A stretch of 64,000 nt of DNA from Wolbachia endosymbiont of Litomosoides brasiliensis (GTDB lineage Bacteria; Pseudomonadota; Alphaproteobacteria; Rickettsiales; Anaplasmataceae). Below are positions 17,957-28,321 of the stretch, one piece after another (within the stretch, counting starts at the first letter, position 1; each line of letters starts with the position of its first letter). Under the pieces are notes generated by a model. It was given only the letters and a program-made list of their open reading frames with translations, was not told where the DNA came from and searched no databases. The DNA lies in the NCBI RefSeq assembly GCF_013366805.1, contig NZ_WQMO01000001.1, positions 62,001 through 126,000 of the forward strand, read 5' to 3'. The position numbers and the translations under genes were made by a program.

Positions 17957-19395
17957 AGGGCATTGTACTTGATTAACAGATTTACCATATATGGCTTTAA
18001 GTAATTTAGCGCAAGAGTTGGGTAGAATCCAAGCAAAACAACAAGCACTGCAAGCAGAACTAAGATAGAAAATTCTATCTTATCCAAGCGGTTATTTAAC
18101 AATTTAGAATAGCTAACTCCCCATATTGTTTGCTTACATAAATTCAGCATATAAACTGCACTCAAAATAGCGCCAAGTGCGATGAATCCCGTAAAAAATC
18201 CTATGCTCTTAAATACTCCAACCATAGCCAAAAACTCACCTATAAAGCCAGATGTTCCAGGTAGCCCTATCGAAGACATTGAAAATAGAATGAACATAAA
18301 GCCAAATTTTGGCATTGTATTTACTATGCCAAAATACTTTGCAATCTCCAAAGTTCCAGTTCGAGCATATAGCATTCCAACACATAAAAATAAAGCAGAA
18401 GAAATAAGACCATGACTAACCATTTGAAATATAGCACCAACCACTCCCTCCTCACAAAATGAAAAGAGGCCAGCAGTAACGATCCCCATATGTGCTATTG
18501 AAGAATAAGCTATTAACTTCTTTATATCGTCCTGAGCAAATGCAATTAATGAAGCATATATTACTGCAATTGTGCTTAACACAATAACAAAATTTGCAAA
18601 GTAGAAACTTGCCTGGGGAAGCATTGGAATTGAGAATCTTAAAAATCCGTATCCCCCCATTTTAATAAGCAAACCAGCTAAAACCACAGATCCAGAAGTT
18701 GGAGATTGCACGTGTGCATCAGGAAGCCAAGTGTGAAATGGAACCATTGGTACTTTTATTGCGAAAGAGGCAAAAAATGCAATCCATAGCAATGACTGCA
18801 CTTCAGGATCAAGACTTGGTACTAGTGTAGCTAATTTCTGTATATCAAACGTTCCAAAGACATTATGAATGTATACTAACCCAAGCAAAAATAACAATGA
18901 ACCAATTAGTGTATAAAGAAATAACTTAAATGCTGCATATACCCTCTGCTTTCCTCCCCAGACACCAATAATGAAGAACATAGGCACTAAAACAGCTTCA
19001 AAAAATATATAAAAGCTTATAGCATTCAGTGAAATAAAGAAACCAACTACAAAACCCTCAAGTAGTAAAAATAATGCCATATACGGCTTGAGGGTCGTAT
19101 AACTCATTTTGCAATTATAAAGCGTACAAGTAACAAACAGGAAAGTTGTAAGTAGAAGGAAAAGCAACGATATACCATCCACTCCTACTCCAGCATTTTT
19201 AATTGGATAGCTGACAAACTGAAAGTCTGTATTGTTATAATCAAACTCTATACAAACTACAACGCTAAGCAAAAATGGAAGTACAGAAAAAAGTAGAGAG
19301 ATGAACCTTAGATATATTGACTGATGATCAATCTTGATTAAAGTTAAAATTAACGCTCCTATTAGCGGAAGCAAAAATATACTAAGTAACAACAC
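17953..19395 (-). CDS. nuoM: NADH-quinone oxidoreductase subunit M
   Basis: A complex I antiporter-like subunit of 480 residues and about 14 transmembrane helices. Signature segments are FYIFFEAVLVPMFFIIGVWG, VPMVPFHTWLPDAHVQSPT and DDIKKLIAYSSIAHMG. The essential Glu (FFEAVL) and Lys residues of the proton path are in place. It lies 3 bp after nuoL and overlaps nuoN. Confidence 0.97.
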   Translation of the reverse strand: MLLLSIFLLPLIGALILTLIKIDHQSIYLRFISLLFSVLPFLLSVVVCIEFDYNNTDFQFVSYPIKNAGVGVDGISLLFLLLTTFLFVTCTLYNCKMSYTTLKPYMALFLLLEGFVVGFFISLNAISFYIFFEAVLVPMFFIIGVWGGKQRVYAAFKLFLYTLIGSLLFLLGLVYIHNVFGTFDIQKLATLVPSLDPEVQSLLWIAFFASFAIKVPMVPFHTWLPDAHVQSPTSGSVVLAGLLIKMGGYGFLRFSIPMLPQASFYFANFVIVLSTIAVIYASLIAFAQDDIKKLIAYSSIAHMGIVTAGLFSFCEEGVVGAIFQMVSHGLISSALFLCVGMLYARTGTLEIAKYFGIVNTMPKFGFMFILFSMSSIGLPGTSGFIGEFLAMVGVFKSIGFFTGFIALGAILSAVYMLNLCKQTIWGVSYSKLLNNRLDKIEFSILVLLAVLVVLLGFYPTLALNYLKPYMVNLLIKYNAL

Positions 19396-19398
19396 CTT

Positions 19399-21255
19399 TT
19401 ATTTAATTCCAATAATATACAAGGCACTGATTACTAAAGTAACAAACATAATAAACGCATAGTCAAATATATAGCCGGTTTGTAACTTTGTAAAACTCTT
19501 TGAGCATTCATCAACTAACCTTACGATACCATTTGGTCCAAATGAATCAATAATCTTAACATCAAACTTCCATAGAAGCCTAGATATAAACTTCACAGGT
19601 GCAACTATGATAAGTCCATATACTTCGTCAAAATACCATTTATTCTGCAAAAATTTAAGTAAAAATTTACCCTTAATTTGTTTAATTATTTGATAGTGGT
19701 AAACCAAGTACGCAAATGCCACTCCACTTAGGCTTGTTAGGGTCGGTAGTAATTTTATAAAAAAACTATGAACTGCATGCTCGTCAACAACTACTAAACT
19801 TGACTTCCAGAATGTACTGCTAGTTATGTTCAAAATATTTGTTCCCCACATTCCAGAAAATACGGATCCAAAAGCAAGTATCAGTAGTGGTACAAGCATA
19901 ATCTTTGGTGCTTCATATATATTGATTTCACCTTGTCTTTGACTATGAAACACAAGAAGTAACAACCTCCAAGAGTAAAATGCCGTAAAGAACGCAACAA
20001 CTAAGCTTACTACAAAAGCAAAACTATCCGCACTATAAGCATGTTCAATTATTAAATCCTTTGAGTAAAAACCTGCAAATGGAAATATTCCAGAAAGTGC
20101 AAGAGATGCAATCCACATAAAAACATAAGTGCAAGGGATTTTCTTCCAGCAATTTCCCATTTGCTGAATATTTTGCTCATGCTGCATTGCGTGAATCACA
20201 TTGCCTGCACTGAGAAATAATAGAGCCTTAAAAAAGGCGTGCGTTGTTAAATGAAAAATAGCAACATTATAGGCAGAGAGGCCGCACGCCATAAACATAT
20301 AACCAAGTTGGCTGCAAGTTGAATAAGCAATTATTTTCTTTATATCATTTTGCGTAATTGCAACGGTAGCTGCAAAAAAAGCAGTGAGCGCACCAACAAT
20401 AATTATCAACTCTTGTGCTACATTTGATAACTCAAACAATGGAGAACATTTTGCTACTAAAAATATACCAGCTGTCACCATCGTTGCTGCATGAATGAGC
20501 GCAGATACGGGAGTTGGCCCCTCCATCGCATCTGGCAGCCAAACATGTAAGCCAAGCTGAGCAGATTTACCTATACAGCCAATAAAAAGTAATACACACA
20601 TTATATGAATTACTTTGAACTCACAGCAGAGTGCCCTGATGCTCTGCGCACCAAAAAGATCAGCTGCATCAAAAACTTCAGTAAAATTCAAAGAATGAAA
20701 CGTGTAATAAATGAGAAAAATTCCAATTAACAACGCAAAGTCGCCTACCCTGTTTACGACAAATGCTTTGACTGCCGCGTTATTTGCAGAATATTTTTGA
20801 AACCAAAACCCTATGAGCAAGTAAGAGCACAAGCCAACTCCCTCCCAGCCAAAGAAAAGTTGCACGAAATTGTCGCTTACAACCAGCACAATCATGCAAA
20901 ACGTAAATAGTGATAAGTAAGAAAAGAACCTAGACTTTCCTTTATCATGCTTCATATAACCAATAGAATAGAAATGAACTACCAGAGAAACAGTGGTAAT
21001 TACAATTAGCATCAAAGATGAAAGAGCATCAACACTAATTGTCCAATCTACTTTTAGGGTGCTCAACGAAAGCAGAGGAAATAAAACAATGTGATGATTT
21101 TCAGAGAAGTTGAGGAAAATGTACCAAGATAAAGCTGCAGATATTCCAATCCCTGCAATTGTAATTAACTGGCTAAAAATATCCCTTCTAAAGAAGGCTG
21201 CAAATAATGAACAGGAGAGCGGCAAAAATACTATCAATTTTAGTATACCTGTCAT
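19399..21255 (-). CDS. nuoL: NADH-quinone oxidoreductase subunit L
   Basis: The distal proton-pumping subunit of complex I, 618 residues, with the long C-terminal lateral helix region. The family signature FGWEGVGLCSYLLIGFW, the segment LHVWLPDAMEGPTPVSALIH and NDIKKIIAYSTCSQLGYM are present. It is positioned between nuoK (4 bp upstream) and nuoM. There is no sign of damage. Confidence 0.97.
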   Translation of the reverse strand: MTGILKLIVFLPLSCSLFAAFFRRDIFSQLITIAGIGISAALSWYIFLNFSENHHIVLFPLLSLSTLKVDWTISVDALSSLMLIVITTVSLVVHFYSIGYMKHDKGKSRFFSYLSLFTFCMIVLVVSDNFVQLFFGWEGVGLCSYLLIGFWFQKYSANNAAVKAFVVNRVGDFALLIGIFLIYYTFHSLNFTEVFDAADLFGAQSIRALCCEFKVIHIMCVLLFIGCIGKSAQLGLHVWLPDAMEGPTPVSALIHAATMVTAGIFLVAKCSPLFELSNVAQELIIIVGALTAFFAATVAITQNDIKKIIAYSTCSQLGYMFMACGLSAYNVAIFHLTTHAFFKALLFLSAGNVIHAMQHEQNIQQMGNCWKKIPCTYVFMWIASLALSGIFPFAGFYSKDLIIEHAYSADSFAFVVSLVVAFFTAFYSWRLLLLVFHSQRQGEINIYEAPKIMLVPLLILAFGSVFSGMWGTNILNITSSTFWKSSLVVVDEHAVHSFFIKLLPTLTSLSGVAFAYLVYHYQIIKQIKGKFLLKFLQNKWYFDEVYGLIIVAPVKFISRLLWKFDVKIIDSFGPNGIVRLVDECSKSFTKLQTGYIFDYAFIMFVTLVISALYIIGIK

Positions 21256-21259
21256 ACCT

Positions 21260-21568
21260 TTATTCTTTCATTAAACTCGCTTGTTCAACATCTATGTTGC
21301 CACAGCTCCTATAATACACAACCAGTATCGCAAGTCCTATACCTGACTCTGCTGCGGCAGCAGTCAACACAAACATGACAAAAATTTGCCCAATTATGTC
21401 ATGTGTAAAGGAAGAAAAAGCAACTAAGTTGATATTAACTGCCAAAAGTAATATTTCCACTGATAACAGTATATTAATTATGCTCTTACGGTTGATAAAA
21501 ATACCGCACACTCCAATAGTGAACAAAATAGCAGCAACTACTAAGAAATGATTTAATCCTACTTCCAT
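21260..21568 (-). CDS. nuoK: NADH-quinone oxidoreductase subunit K
   Basis: A small complex I membrane subunit of 102 residues with three transmembrane helices. The conserved glutamates lie in [16 protein letters not shown] and [13 protein letters not shown]. Its start overlaps the end of nuoJ by 10 bp, and nuoL follows after 4 bp, as in the standard nuo order. Confidence 0.97.
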   Translation of the reverse strand: MEVGLNHFLVVAAILFTIGVCGIFINRKSIINILLSVEILLLAVNINLVAFSSFTHDIIGQIFVMFVLTAAAAESGIGLAILVVYYRSCGNIDVEQASLMKE

Positions 21569-22146
21569 TCCACTCCTTTTCCAAATTTAGCCTTAACTAA
21601 CTTTACAGACGAAGACTGTGTCAATTGCTTGAATACATTCTGTCTTTTAATTCCCTTCTTTTTGTCCTGCAAGGTAAGAGCGATTGTACCGACAATTGCA
21701 ATAAGCAGCAAAATACCAGAAAGATGGAAAGCATACATATAGTCAGTATACAATAAATTACCGATAGCTTTCACATTATTGGCATTATAGTTTATAACAT
21801 TTCCTATATTCAATGCTGAGCTGCGGATTACAAAGCTAATAATCAGAAAAAATGCAACACATAATATAGCACTAAAAGTGAAATGCTTTGCAAAACCCTG
21901 GCGTAGTCTTATGTAGTCAATATCAAGCATCATAACCACAAAGAGGAATAATACTGCAACCGCACCAGTGTACACTATCAGTATCATCATAGCAATAAAC
22001 TCAGCCCCAAGGAGGATAAAAAGCACTGTAGAGCTAACGAAGGTAAAAATCAAAAATAGCACGGCATGTACAGGATTCCTCACACTAATCACACAAATAG
22101 CGGATAAAACACTCAAGACTGAAAAAAAATAAAAGAAAAAGGACAT
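21559..22146 (-). CDS. nuoJ: NADH-quinone oxidoreductase subunit J
   Basis: A complex I membrane subunit of 195 residues with five predicted transmembrane helices. [20 protein letters not shown], then [20 protein letters not shown], are the conserved parts. It is the first nuo gene on this strand. The upstream stretch contains only decayed DNA, so nuoA-I must lie elsewhere, and the operon promoter is probably within 22147-22260, where I see no clear match. Confidence 0.96.
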   Translation of the reverse strand: MSFFFYFFSVLSVLSAICVISVRNPVHAVLFLIFTFVSSTVLFILLGAEFIAMMILIVYTGAVAVLFLFVVMMLDIDYIRLRQGFAKHFTFSAILCVAFFLIISFVIRSSALNIGNVINYNANNVKAIGNLLYTDYMYAFHLSGILLLIAIVGTIALTLQDKKKGIKRQNVFKQLTQSSSVKLVKAKFGKGVEWK

Positions 22147-22656
22147 TAATACTTTAACTACAATAACAATTACTAATTTAAAGTAACTATTGTTATGAAG
22201 TCAATAAGCTTCTTGCACAGCAGCTTATTGGGCATATAGAAACCATTTGGCAAATTTCATAACATCATTATTATAGCATCAAGGGGCATCAAAGGTATTT
22301 TTAAGCCAGCTTGTTTTTGATCTACAGGTTCAATGATAAAATTTAGTAAAGAGCTTTGGGTATTTATTTGGTAAGTTATACCAAACTATTGCGGTGCATG
22401 TCTTTCAAATTTTTCTACATTCAGCAAAATCGCGCTTAAACTAAGCGTCAACGCATTATTACAGCGTCAATTTAAATTATTATAGAGTCAAAACTCTCTA
22501 CCTAGGGTTTTTTGTCCTTTTTTTGATTGCTAAGTTTGTTAGCATTCTCAATTACAATCTAAAAGCAAGAATAAAAAACTCTAATATTTTGAAATAAACA
22601 CAGCCACCAAGGGGTTTCTTTTGCCTTTTTCTATGCAAAAAAAAATTATAGCAAAT
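22147..22656. other. Gene-free stretch with a strongly decayed 'R' repeat
   Basis: No gene is seen. From about 22340 the order of blocks (GCATGTCTTT; AAATTTTTCTACATT; CGCGCTTAAACTAAGCG; GGTTTTTTGTCCTTTTTTTG) follows the dispersed repeat found at 2085, 4570 and 30335, but with heavy divergence. CGCTTAAACTAAGCG (22432-22446) could form a hairpin. Confidence 0.45.
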
Positions 22657-23095
22657 TAATAGTCCTCATTGTTAGTGGGTCGAATAAGTTACATTACCAA
22701 ATTGTTTAATTGCTGAATGAGAAAGAGGGTAACAAACTTGTACAAAACACTTTCAAACAAAGCAATTGTATTGTAGACTTTAATTACGCAAAATGTTCTG
22801 TTTTATATACAACCAAAGTCTCTCAATAGGATTGAGCTTAGGTGAGTATGGTAGTAGGTATATAATCTCGATATTTTTAGATGCCTTGAAATTTTTTGAC
22901 TTATATCAACTAGTATAATCCATGGAAGAAAGGCTTCTCGTATTCTTAAATATTGTGATATTTGTTCGAGAAATATATTCATGCAATCGGTATTGACATT
23001 CGGTGCAAATAAGCTAAAACTCTCCCCATTTCTAGGATTAACTGCACTGTAGAGATAAAAATTTTTCTACCTAATTTCACTTTACCTGTGTTCTA
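22657..23095 (-). mobile_element. IS630 3' half-element, inverted, part of composite C
   Basis: Begins with an IS right end (CTCATTGTTAGTGGGTC, from about 22657) and encodes on the minus strand the transposase C-terminal half (for example VPSKNIEIIYLPPYS-like and NPIERLWLYIKQN segments), with stops. It ends at GTTCTAATGCC, where the plus copy begins. In the full-length minus copy near 28770 the sequence continues through this point as GTTCTAACGCC. Confidence 0.75.
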
Positions 23096-24183
23096 ATGCC
23101 AATTCCCGCTGTACAAGAAACAGATAGACAAAATGAAAAAGGAGCCATACTGAAGTATGGTAAAATAGCGAGGTTTAAATGGCATTAAAATCAGAATTAT
23201 TGGATGAAGGAATTATAGAATCAGCAAAAGAGACGCTGAAGGAAGTGCGAGGTAACGCATGTATGTAAAAGAACTAAATGCTGTAATTGCGGTAAAACGC
23301 AGTGTAACCGCTGTAGTAAAAATATGTTGCATTTCAAGGATATGCACCAACTTCATGGATAAAGCACTTTAAATTTGGAGGAGAAGAGAAATTGTCTACT
23401 CCCTTCAACGTTATAGGAAAACTAGATTGAATCAGAGTCAATTTAAACAAGTTGAAGTGTAGATGCAAGAAAACCCCAATATTACTATGATGAGAATAAG
23501 ACATTCAGGAAAAACTTGGCTTAGATGTAGGAAAGTATACAGTACACTGTGATGTGCAAAAAATGAAGTTTTCGTATATTGCGTCAAGCCAATTCATAGT
23601 GAACAAGGCAAAGGTAGATGGAAGAGTTCTAAAAAAAATTAATTAAGACTATTGGTAATTATCCTGAACAAGAGTTGTTCATCTTTGATGAATCGCGGTT
23701 TGACACATATCCGGAAGTTAAACGCTGGTGTTTAAAAAAGGCGTAAGAACACGGGTTAGGGTGAAATTGGGCAAATAAAATTTTATCTCTACAGTACAGT
23801 TAATCCTAGGAATAGGGAGAGTTCTAGCTTATTTGCACCGAATGTTAACACTGATTGTGTGAATTTTTCTTAAACATAATGTTACAATATCTAAAAACAA
23901 GGGAAGCCCTTCTTGTCGTGGATTATGCTAGTCGGCATAAGTCAAAAGATTTAAAAGTACCTAAAAATATCGAGATTATATACCTACCACATACTCACTA
24001 AAGCTCAGTCCTATTGAGAGACTTTGGTTGTATATAAAACAAAACACTTTGCATAATAAAGCCGATAATACAATTACTTCGTTCGAAAGCACTTTGTGTA
24101 AATTCATACCTTTCTTTTTCACTCCGCAATTAAACAACTCTGCAGTGTCACTTATTTGACCTATTAACAATGAAAATCCGTAT
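23096..24183 (+). mobile_element. IS630-family element, inactivated plus copy of composite C
   Basis: Left end CTAATGCCAATTCCC (about 23093) and right end ACAATGAAAATCCGTAT (to 24183). Near-full-length at about 1.09 kb. The transposase can be followed from the ATG at 23179 through shifting frames to the C-terminal part at about 23900-24130. Frameshifts and in-frame stops inactivate it. Confidence 0.8.
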
Positions 24184-24379
24184 AAGTTCCATTATCTAAA
24201 AGCCCTTATTTACTCTTTGTGGACTAGTTACATGTATTTTAGTGTTTGGTATTAAACTGATCAATTTCTGTTCTCGTTATTTACTTTACAAACGTTCAAA
24301 TATTCCACTAGTTCTTTATTCTTTTATGTGATCTGGTTATTTTTGCGTTAGGGTTCTTTTCTAATACATGCTCAATTAA

Positions 24380-24800
24380 AAGCCTACAGCAATTTTCATA
24401 TTGGATTGACTTACTTTACATTGCACAAGCGAGCAGCACGGTCTAGAGTAGTTCCTTCATAATAGTCTCCGCTTAGGTTATCACTTGCTTCTGCTTTTAG
24501 AAAAATTGCCAATGCGTCTGCGAACCAAACCAAGTGCAGGCATATAGATATTTCTTCCGTTCTGTAGGTTTACTCCTGCTTCTATTAAAGCTCTAGCCAC
24601 ATTTAACACAAAGGAGGACTTAAAGCAGGTGCTAATGTAACCCATAGCTATGTCAAGCAAACTGCTTGATTTATAACCAAGTTCTGTTTCTATATTGAAT
24701 TTATGATTAACATTAAGATTTCTTTCTAGGTACTATAGAGTTTTTTTTGCTTCTGGTTCAGATTAATTGGTCTCACCTTTTAACTTTGCTCTCATTTTTT
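24380..24800 (-). pseudogene. Possible ankyrin-repeat protein remnant
   Basis: On the minus strand, broken pieces such as ARALIEAGVNLQNGRNIYMP, AIFLKAEASDNLSGDYYEGT and TTLDRAARLCNVK recall ankyrin repeats (A-x-x-LI-x-x-GAN-x-x). Stops and frameshifts interrupt them. Ankyrin genes are common in Wolbachia, which makes the reading plausible, but the similarity is short and this call is tentative. Confidence 0.4.
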
Positions 24801-24995
24801 CTGTTGTTATTAGTTGCATTTAAATTGCGATTATTATTTGTGCTGCTCAATACTCTACATAAAAGTATAATAAAAAGTTTTATTTGTCATAGCTTGCCTC
24901 ACTATTAATACATCCTTTATAGGATAGTCTCTAAATAGTTTTGCAAGAGATTAGTTGTTAGATAACATAACTAAAGTTTTTATCTTATATTCATC

Positions 24996-25973
24996 ATGGT
25001 TATAGCTATACAAATTAAGAAAACTGGAGGACCAGAGGTATTAGAGTTTATAAACAAGGGTATAGGTGAGCCAAAAGGCGAGGAAGTTTTAATACGTCAC
25101 ACAGCTATAGGTTTAAATCGTTATGACTTGGAGCATAGAAAAGGCATTCGCAAAATTAAAGGTTTGCCATCAGTGCTTGGAGTGGAAGCAGTAGGAGTTA
25201 TTGAAAAGCTTGGTAAAAAAATAAGTGATGATTTACAGATTGGAGATAGAGTTGGATATTGTACGGCACCACCTGGAGCATATTGTGAAAAACGTGTCAT
25301 ACATCAGAAATACCTGATAAAAATTCCAGATGAGATACCGGATGAAGTTGTAGTTGCAGTGCTGTTTAAAGGCATGGCGGCTCACTATTTGATTAATCAA
25401 TCTTATAAAATAAAACCTGGCGCTTTCGTGCTAGTTCACGGAGCTAATGGCGGTTTGGGACAGATAATATGCCAATGGGGAAGGGATAAAAAAGGTGTAG
25501 TTATAGGCTCTGTAAGTTCTGATGAAAAAATGAAAGTAGCTTTACAGAATGGCTGTACGTACGCAATAAATTATAATGATAAAGACTTTGTTTCTAAAAT
25601 TATGGCGATTACACAAAACAGAGGAGTAGGTGTAGTGTATGATCCGATAGGCTATGCTACAAGCAAGCTTTCCTTTGAGTCTCTTGGTAAATTTGGTATA
25701 TATGTTTCCTATGGGCAGATATCAGGTAGCGCTCCGATTAGTTTTTCTTTACTTAGTTCGCGTTCTTTATTTGCCACAGGAACCTCAATATATCATTATA
25801 AGCGCAACAGGTTTGTATTAGTGCTCACTGCAATGGAAATCTTTGAGATGGTAAGGAAAAGACTTTTAACTGTAAAGATTAACAAAAAATATAAATTTGA
25901 TGAAATAATAGAGGCTCATCGCGATATGGAAAATAGGAAAGTAAGTGGGTTAAATATTATAAAAGTTTCCTAA
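24996..25973 (+). CDS. qor: Zinc-independent quinone oxidoreductase (MDR superfamily)
   Basis: An NADPH-dependent reductase of the quinone oxidoreductase branch of the medium-chain dehydrogenases. The N-terminal GroES-like domain (GLNRYDLEHRKG, LGVEAVGVIEKLG) is followed by a Rossmann domain with VLVHGANGGLGQIICQWGR (about 147-165). The cysteine/histidine zinc ligands of alcohol dehydrogenases are absent. At 325 residues it is complete. It stands isolated between decayed stretches. The physiological substrate cannot be told from sequence. Confidence 0.92.
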   Translation: MVIAIQIKKTGGPEVLEFINKGIGEPKGEEVLIRHTAIGLNRYDLEHRKGIRKIKGLPSVLGVEAVGVIEKLGKKISDDLQIGDRVGYCTAPPGAYCEKRVIHQKYLIKIPDEIPDEVVVAVLFKGMAAHYLINQSYKIKPGAFVLVHGANGGLGQIICQWGRDKKGVVIGSVSSDEKMKVALQNGCTYAINYNDKDFVSKIMAITQNRGVGVVYDPIGYATSKLSFESLGKFGIYVSYGQISGSAPISFSLLSSRSLFATGTSIYHYKRNRFVLVLTAMEIFEMVRKRLLTVKINKKYKFDEIIEAHRDMENRKVSGLNIIKVS

Positions 25974-26162
25974 AGTAAATTAAACTTTATAACTAACGTG
26001 TGCTGAATTTTCCTGCCATGCTATCTTTAGCTATAAGTATTAAGAAGCTTGATTATTGATAATAATGAGACTAGAAAATGTGTTGAGTAATTTCTTATAG
26101 CTTTATTTCTACTATTCTATAACTTGGCTTACAACTGTATAAACATAGTGAAATTGTCTATT

Positions 26163-28082
26163 TCAATAGTAGGCGATATTACTCTTAATTACCTCAACAT
26201 TTTCCCTTGGTAGCTCTTTAATAAACCGCGAAACATACATTGGTTGCCACTGGTTATTCATTTCTCTTCTGTTTGCACATGAAATGGTTAACTTTTCCTT
26301 TGCTCTAGTTATTCCAACATATGCAAGTCTCCTTTCTTCTTCTAAGGCTTTGCCACTTTTATCCTCAAAAGATCTTTGATGAGGAAATAGCCCTTCTTCC
26401 CAACCGGGTAAAAACACACATGGAAATTCAAGCCCTTTAGCTGCATGAAGGGTCATGACGTGTACGGTATCGTCATTATTCATATTATCCACTTCCATAA
26501 CTAAGCTTACATGCTCCAAGAAAGTTGTAGCATTGTCAAAATTTTTTAAGGATGAAATAAGTTCTTTGACATTTTCTATTCGTGCTGAGCCTGTTACTCC
26601 TTCATTTTCAAGCATTTCAATATATCCTGATTGATTTGCTATAGTTTTAACAAATTTGTGTAGTGGTTTTACACTTATCATTTCTTCCCAGGCTTCAATT
26701 TTATTTAAAAAATCATTTAGTGAGAGTTTGACTTTCTCAGTCACTTGATTACTATCAACTAATATTTTTGCCGTTTCAAAGAAAGAAGTTTTGTTATCTT
26801 GGGCGAACGTGTATATCTTTTTTAAGGTGGTAGGTCCTATGCTTCTTTTTGGCCGATTTACTATTCTTTCAAAAGCTAAGTCATCATTATTATTTGTAAC
26901 GAGTCTTAAATATGCAATTACATCTCTGACTTCTTGACGTTCATAGAATTTTACGCCACTTATAATCTTGTAAGGGATCAAATACTTTATAAAATACTCT
27001 TCCAGAACTCTAGTTTGAAAAGTAGCCCTGACCAGCACTGCCATATCACTGAATCTATATTTATTGAGCTTTAATATCTGTTCGCTTATGAATCTTGCTT
27101 CAGCTTTTCCATCCCATAATTTTATTAGATTTACCTTTTCCCCTTTGATGTTTCTTGTCCACAATTTTTTTTCTAAGCGAGTTTTATTGTGATTGATAAC
27201 GTATGATGCAGTTGCAAGTATATGAGATGTTGATCTGTAATTACACTCTAGTTTGACGGTTTTTGCATTTTTAAAATCGTCAGAAAATTTTAAAATGTTT
27301 TCAACCTCTGCACCACGCCAGCTATATATCGATTGATCGTCATCCCCCACACAACAAATATTTGAGTGCTCTTTTGCAAGGTATTTTAGCCAAAGATATT
27401 GTATTGCATTTGTATCTTGGTACTCATCTACCATAATATGTTTAAACTTGCCCTGATAATAGGACAGAGTTTCAGTTTTTTGATTGAAGAGCTGTATATT
27501 ATACAGTAGTAAATCGCCAAAGTCAACGGAGTTAAGGAACCTTAGCCTTTCCTGATATTGATAATAAACTTTTAATGCGGTTACGTATATTGGCCTAAAT
27601 AGTTGAGTTTCTTCCACTTCAAATGGCAGTAAGCACTTCTCTTTCCATTTTTGAATGATGTTCATAATGGTACTATGTTTTTCTAATAAATTGCCGGGAC
27701 TTGCTTCATTAACAATATTTTTTATTACCTGTAGTTGGTCGTCTATGCCAATAATTGTAAAACTGGAGTTTAAGCCTACAACGTCGGCGTGACGACGTAA
27801 AATTTTTGCTGCAATTGCATGAAAAGTACCAAGCCATGGTATATTTGTACCCGTGAGTTCGAGCACTCTCGACATCATTTCACTTGCTGCTTTATTTGTG
27901 AATGTGACTGCCAGTATCTCATCAGAATGAGCATAGCCATTTCGAATTATATGTGCTATCCTTGAGGTAATCGTTCTTGTCTTTCCCGTCCCAGCCCCAG
28001 CCAGTATCAAAACTGGCCCATCTACGTTGGTTACAGCTGATTGTTGTTCCGAATTTAGGAGCGAGAGATAATCGTTCATTGC
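26163..28082 (-). CDS. uvrD: UvrD/PcrA-type ATP-dependent DNA helicase
   Basis: A superfamily 1A 3'-5' helicase for repair and replication restart. The motifs run in order: GAGTGKTRT (Walker A, residues 28-36), VDEYQDTNAIQ, GDDDQSIYSWRGA, a Q-E-x-RD segment (YERQEVRDVIAYL), VMTLHAAKGLEFPCVF and EERRLAYVGITRAKE. I chose the ATG at 28082 (MNDYLSLLNSEQQSAV) because family members begin here; the frame stays open to 28127. At 639 residues it lacks the C-terminal Tudor-like tail of E. coli UvrD. PcrA is an equally good name. Confidence 0.95.
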   Translation of the reverse strand, partial: AMNDYLSLLNSEQQSAVTNVDGPVLILAGAGTGKTRTITSRIAHIIRNGYAHSDEILAVTFTNKAASEMMSRVLELTGTNIPWLGTFHAIAAKILRRHADVVGLNSSFTIIGIDDQLQVIKNIVNEASPGNLLEKHSTIMNIIQKWKEKCLLPFEVEETQLFRPIYVTALKVYYQYQERLRFLNSVDFGDLLLYNIQLFNQKTETLSYYQGKFKHIMVDEYQDTNAIQYLWLKYLAKEHSNICCVGDDDQSIYSWRGAEVENILKFSDDFKNAKTVKLECNYRSTSHILATASYVINHNKTRLEKKLWTRNIKGEKVNLIKLWDGKAEARFISEQILKLNKYRFSDMAVLVRATFQTRVLEEYFIKYLIPYKIISGVKFYERQEVRDVIAYLRLVTNNNDDLAFERIVNRPKRSIGPTTLKKIYTFAQDNKTSFFETAKILVDSNQVTEKVKLSLNDFLNKIEAWEEMISVKPLHKFVKTIANQSGYIEMLENEGVTGSARIENVKELISSLKNFDNATTFLEHVSLVMEVDNMNNDDTVHVMTLHAAKGLEFPCVFLPGWEEGLFPHQRSFEDKSGKALEEERRLAYVGITRAKEKLTISCANRREMNNQWQPMYVSRFIKELPRENVEVIKSNIAYY

Positions 28083-28321
28083 AGCTCTACCAGATATAGT
28101 TACATAAGTTAACTCTATTGTTTGCACTCTGTAAAGTTTTTGTTCTCATGTAATGAAAGCTGAGACAAATTCTCAAATAGATTAGGCAAAGTTTCTTGCG
28201 GATCATCAGCTACCAAAATGTCATCATTCCCTAAATAATTTGGTTATACTAGGTCCATTGCGATTATTTTCCTTTTAGGGTTGTGCTTTTTATACAAAGC
28301 AAAAAACCTAGCTCTGTTACT

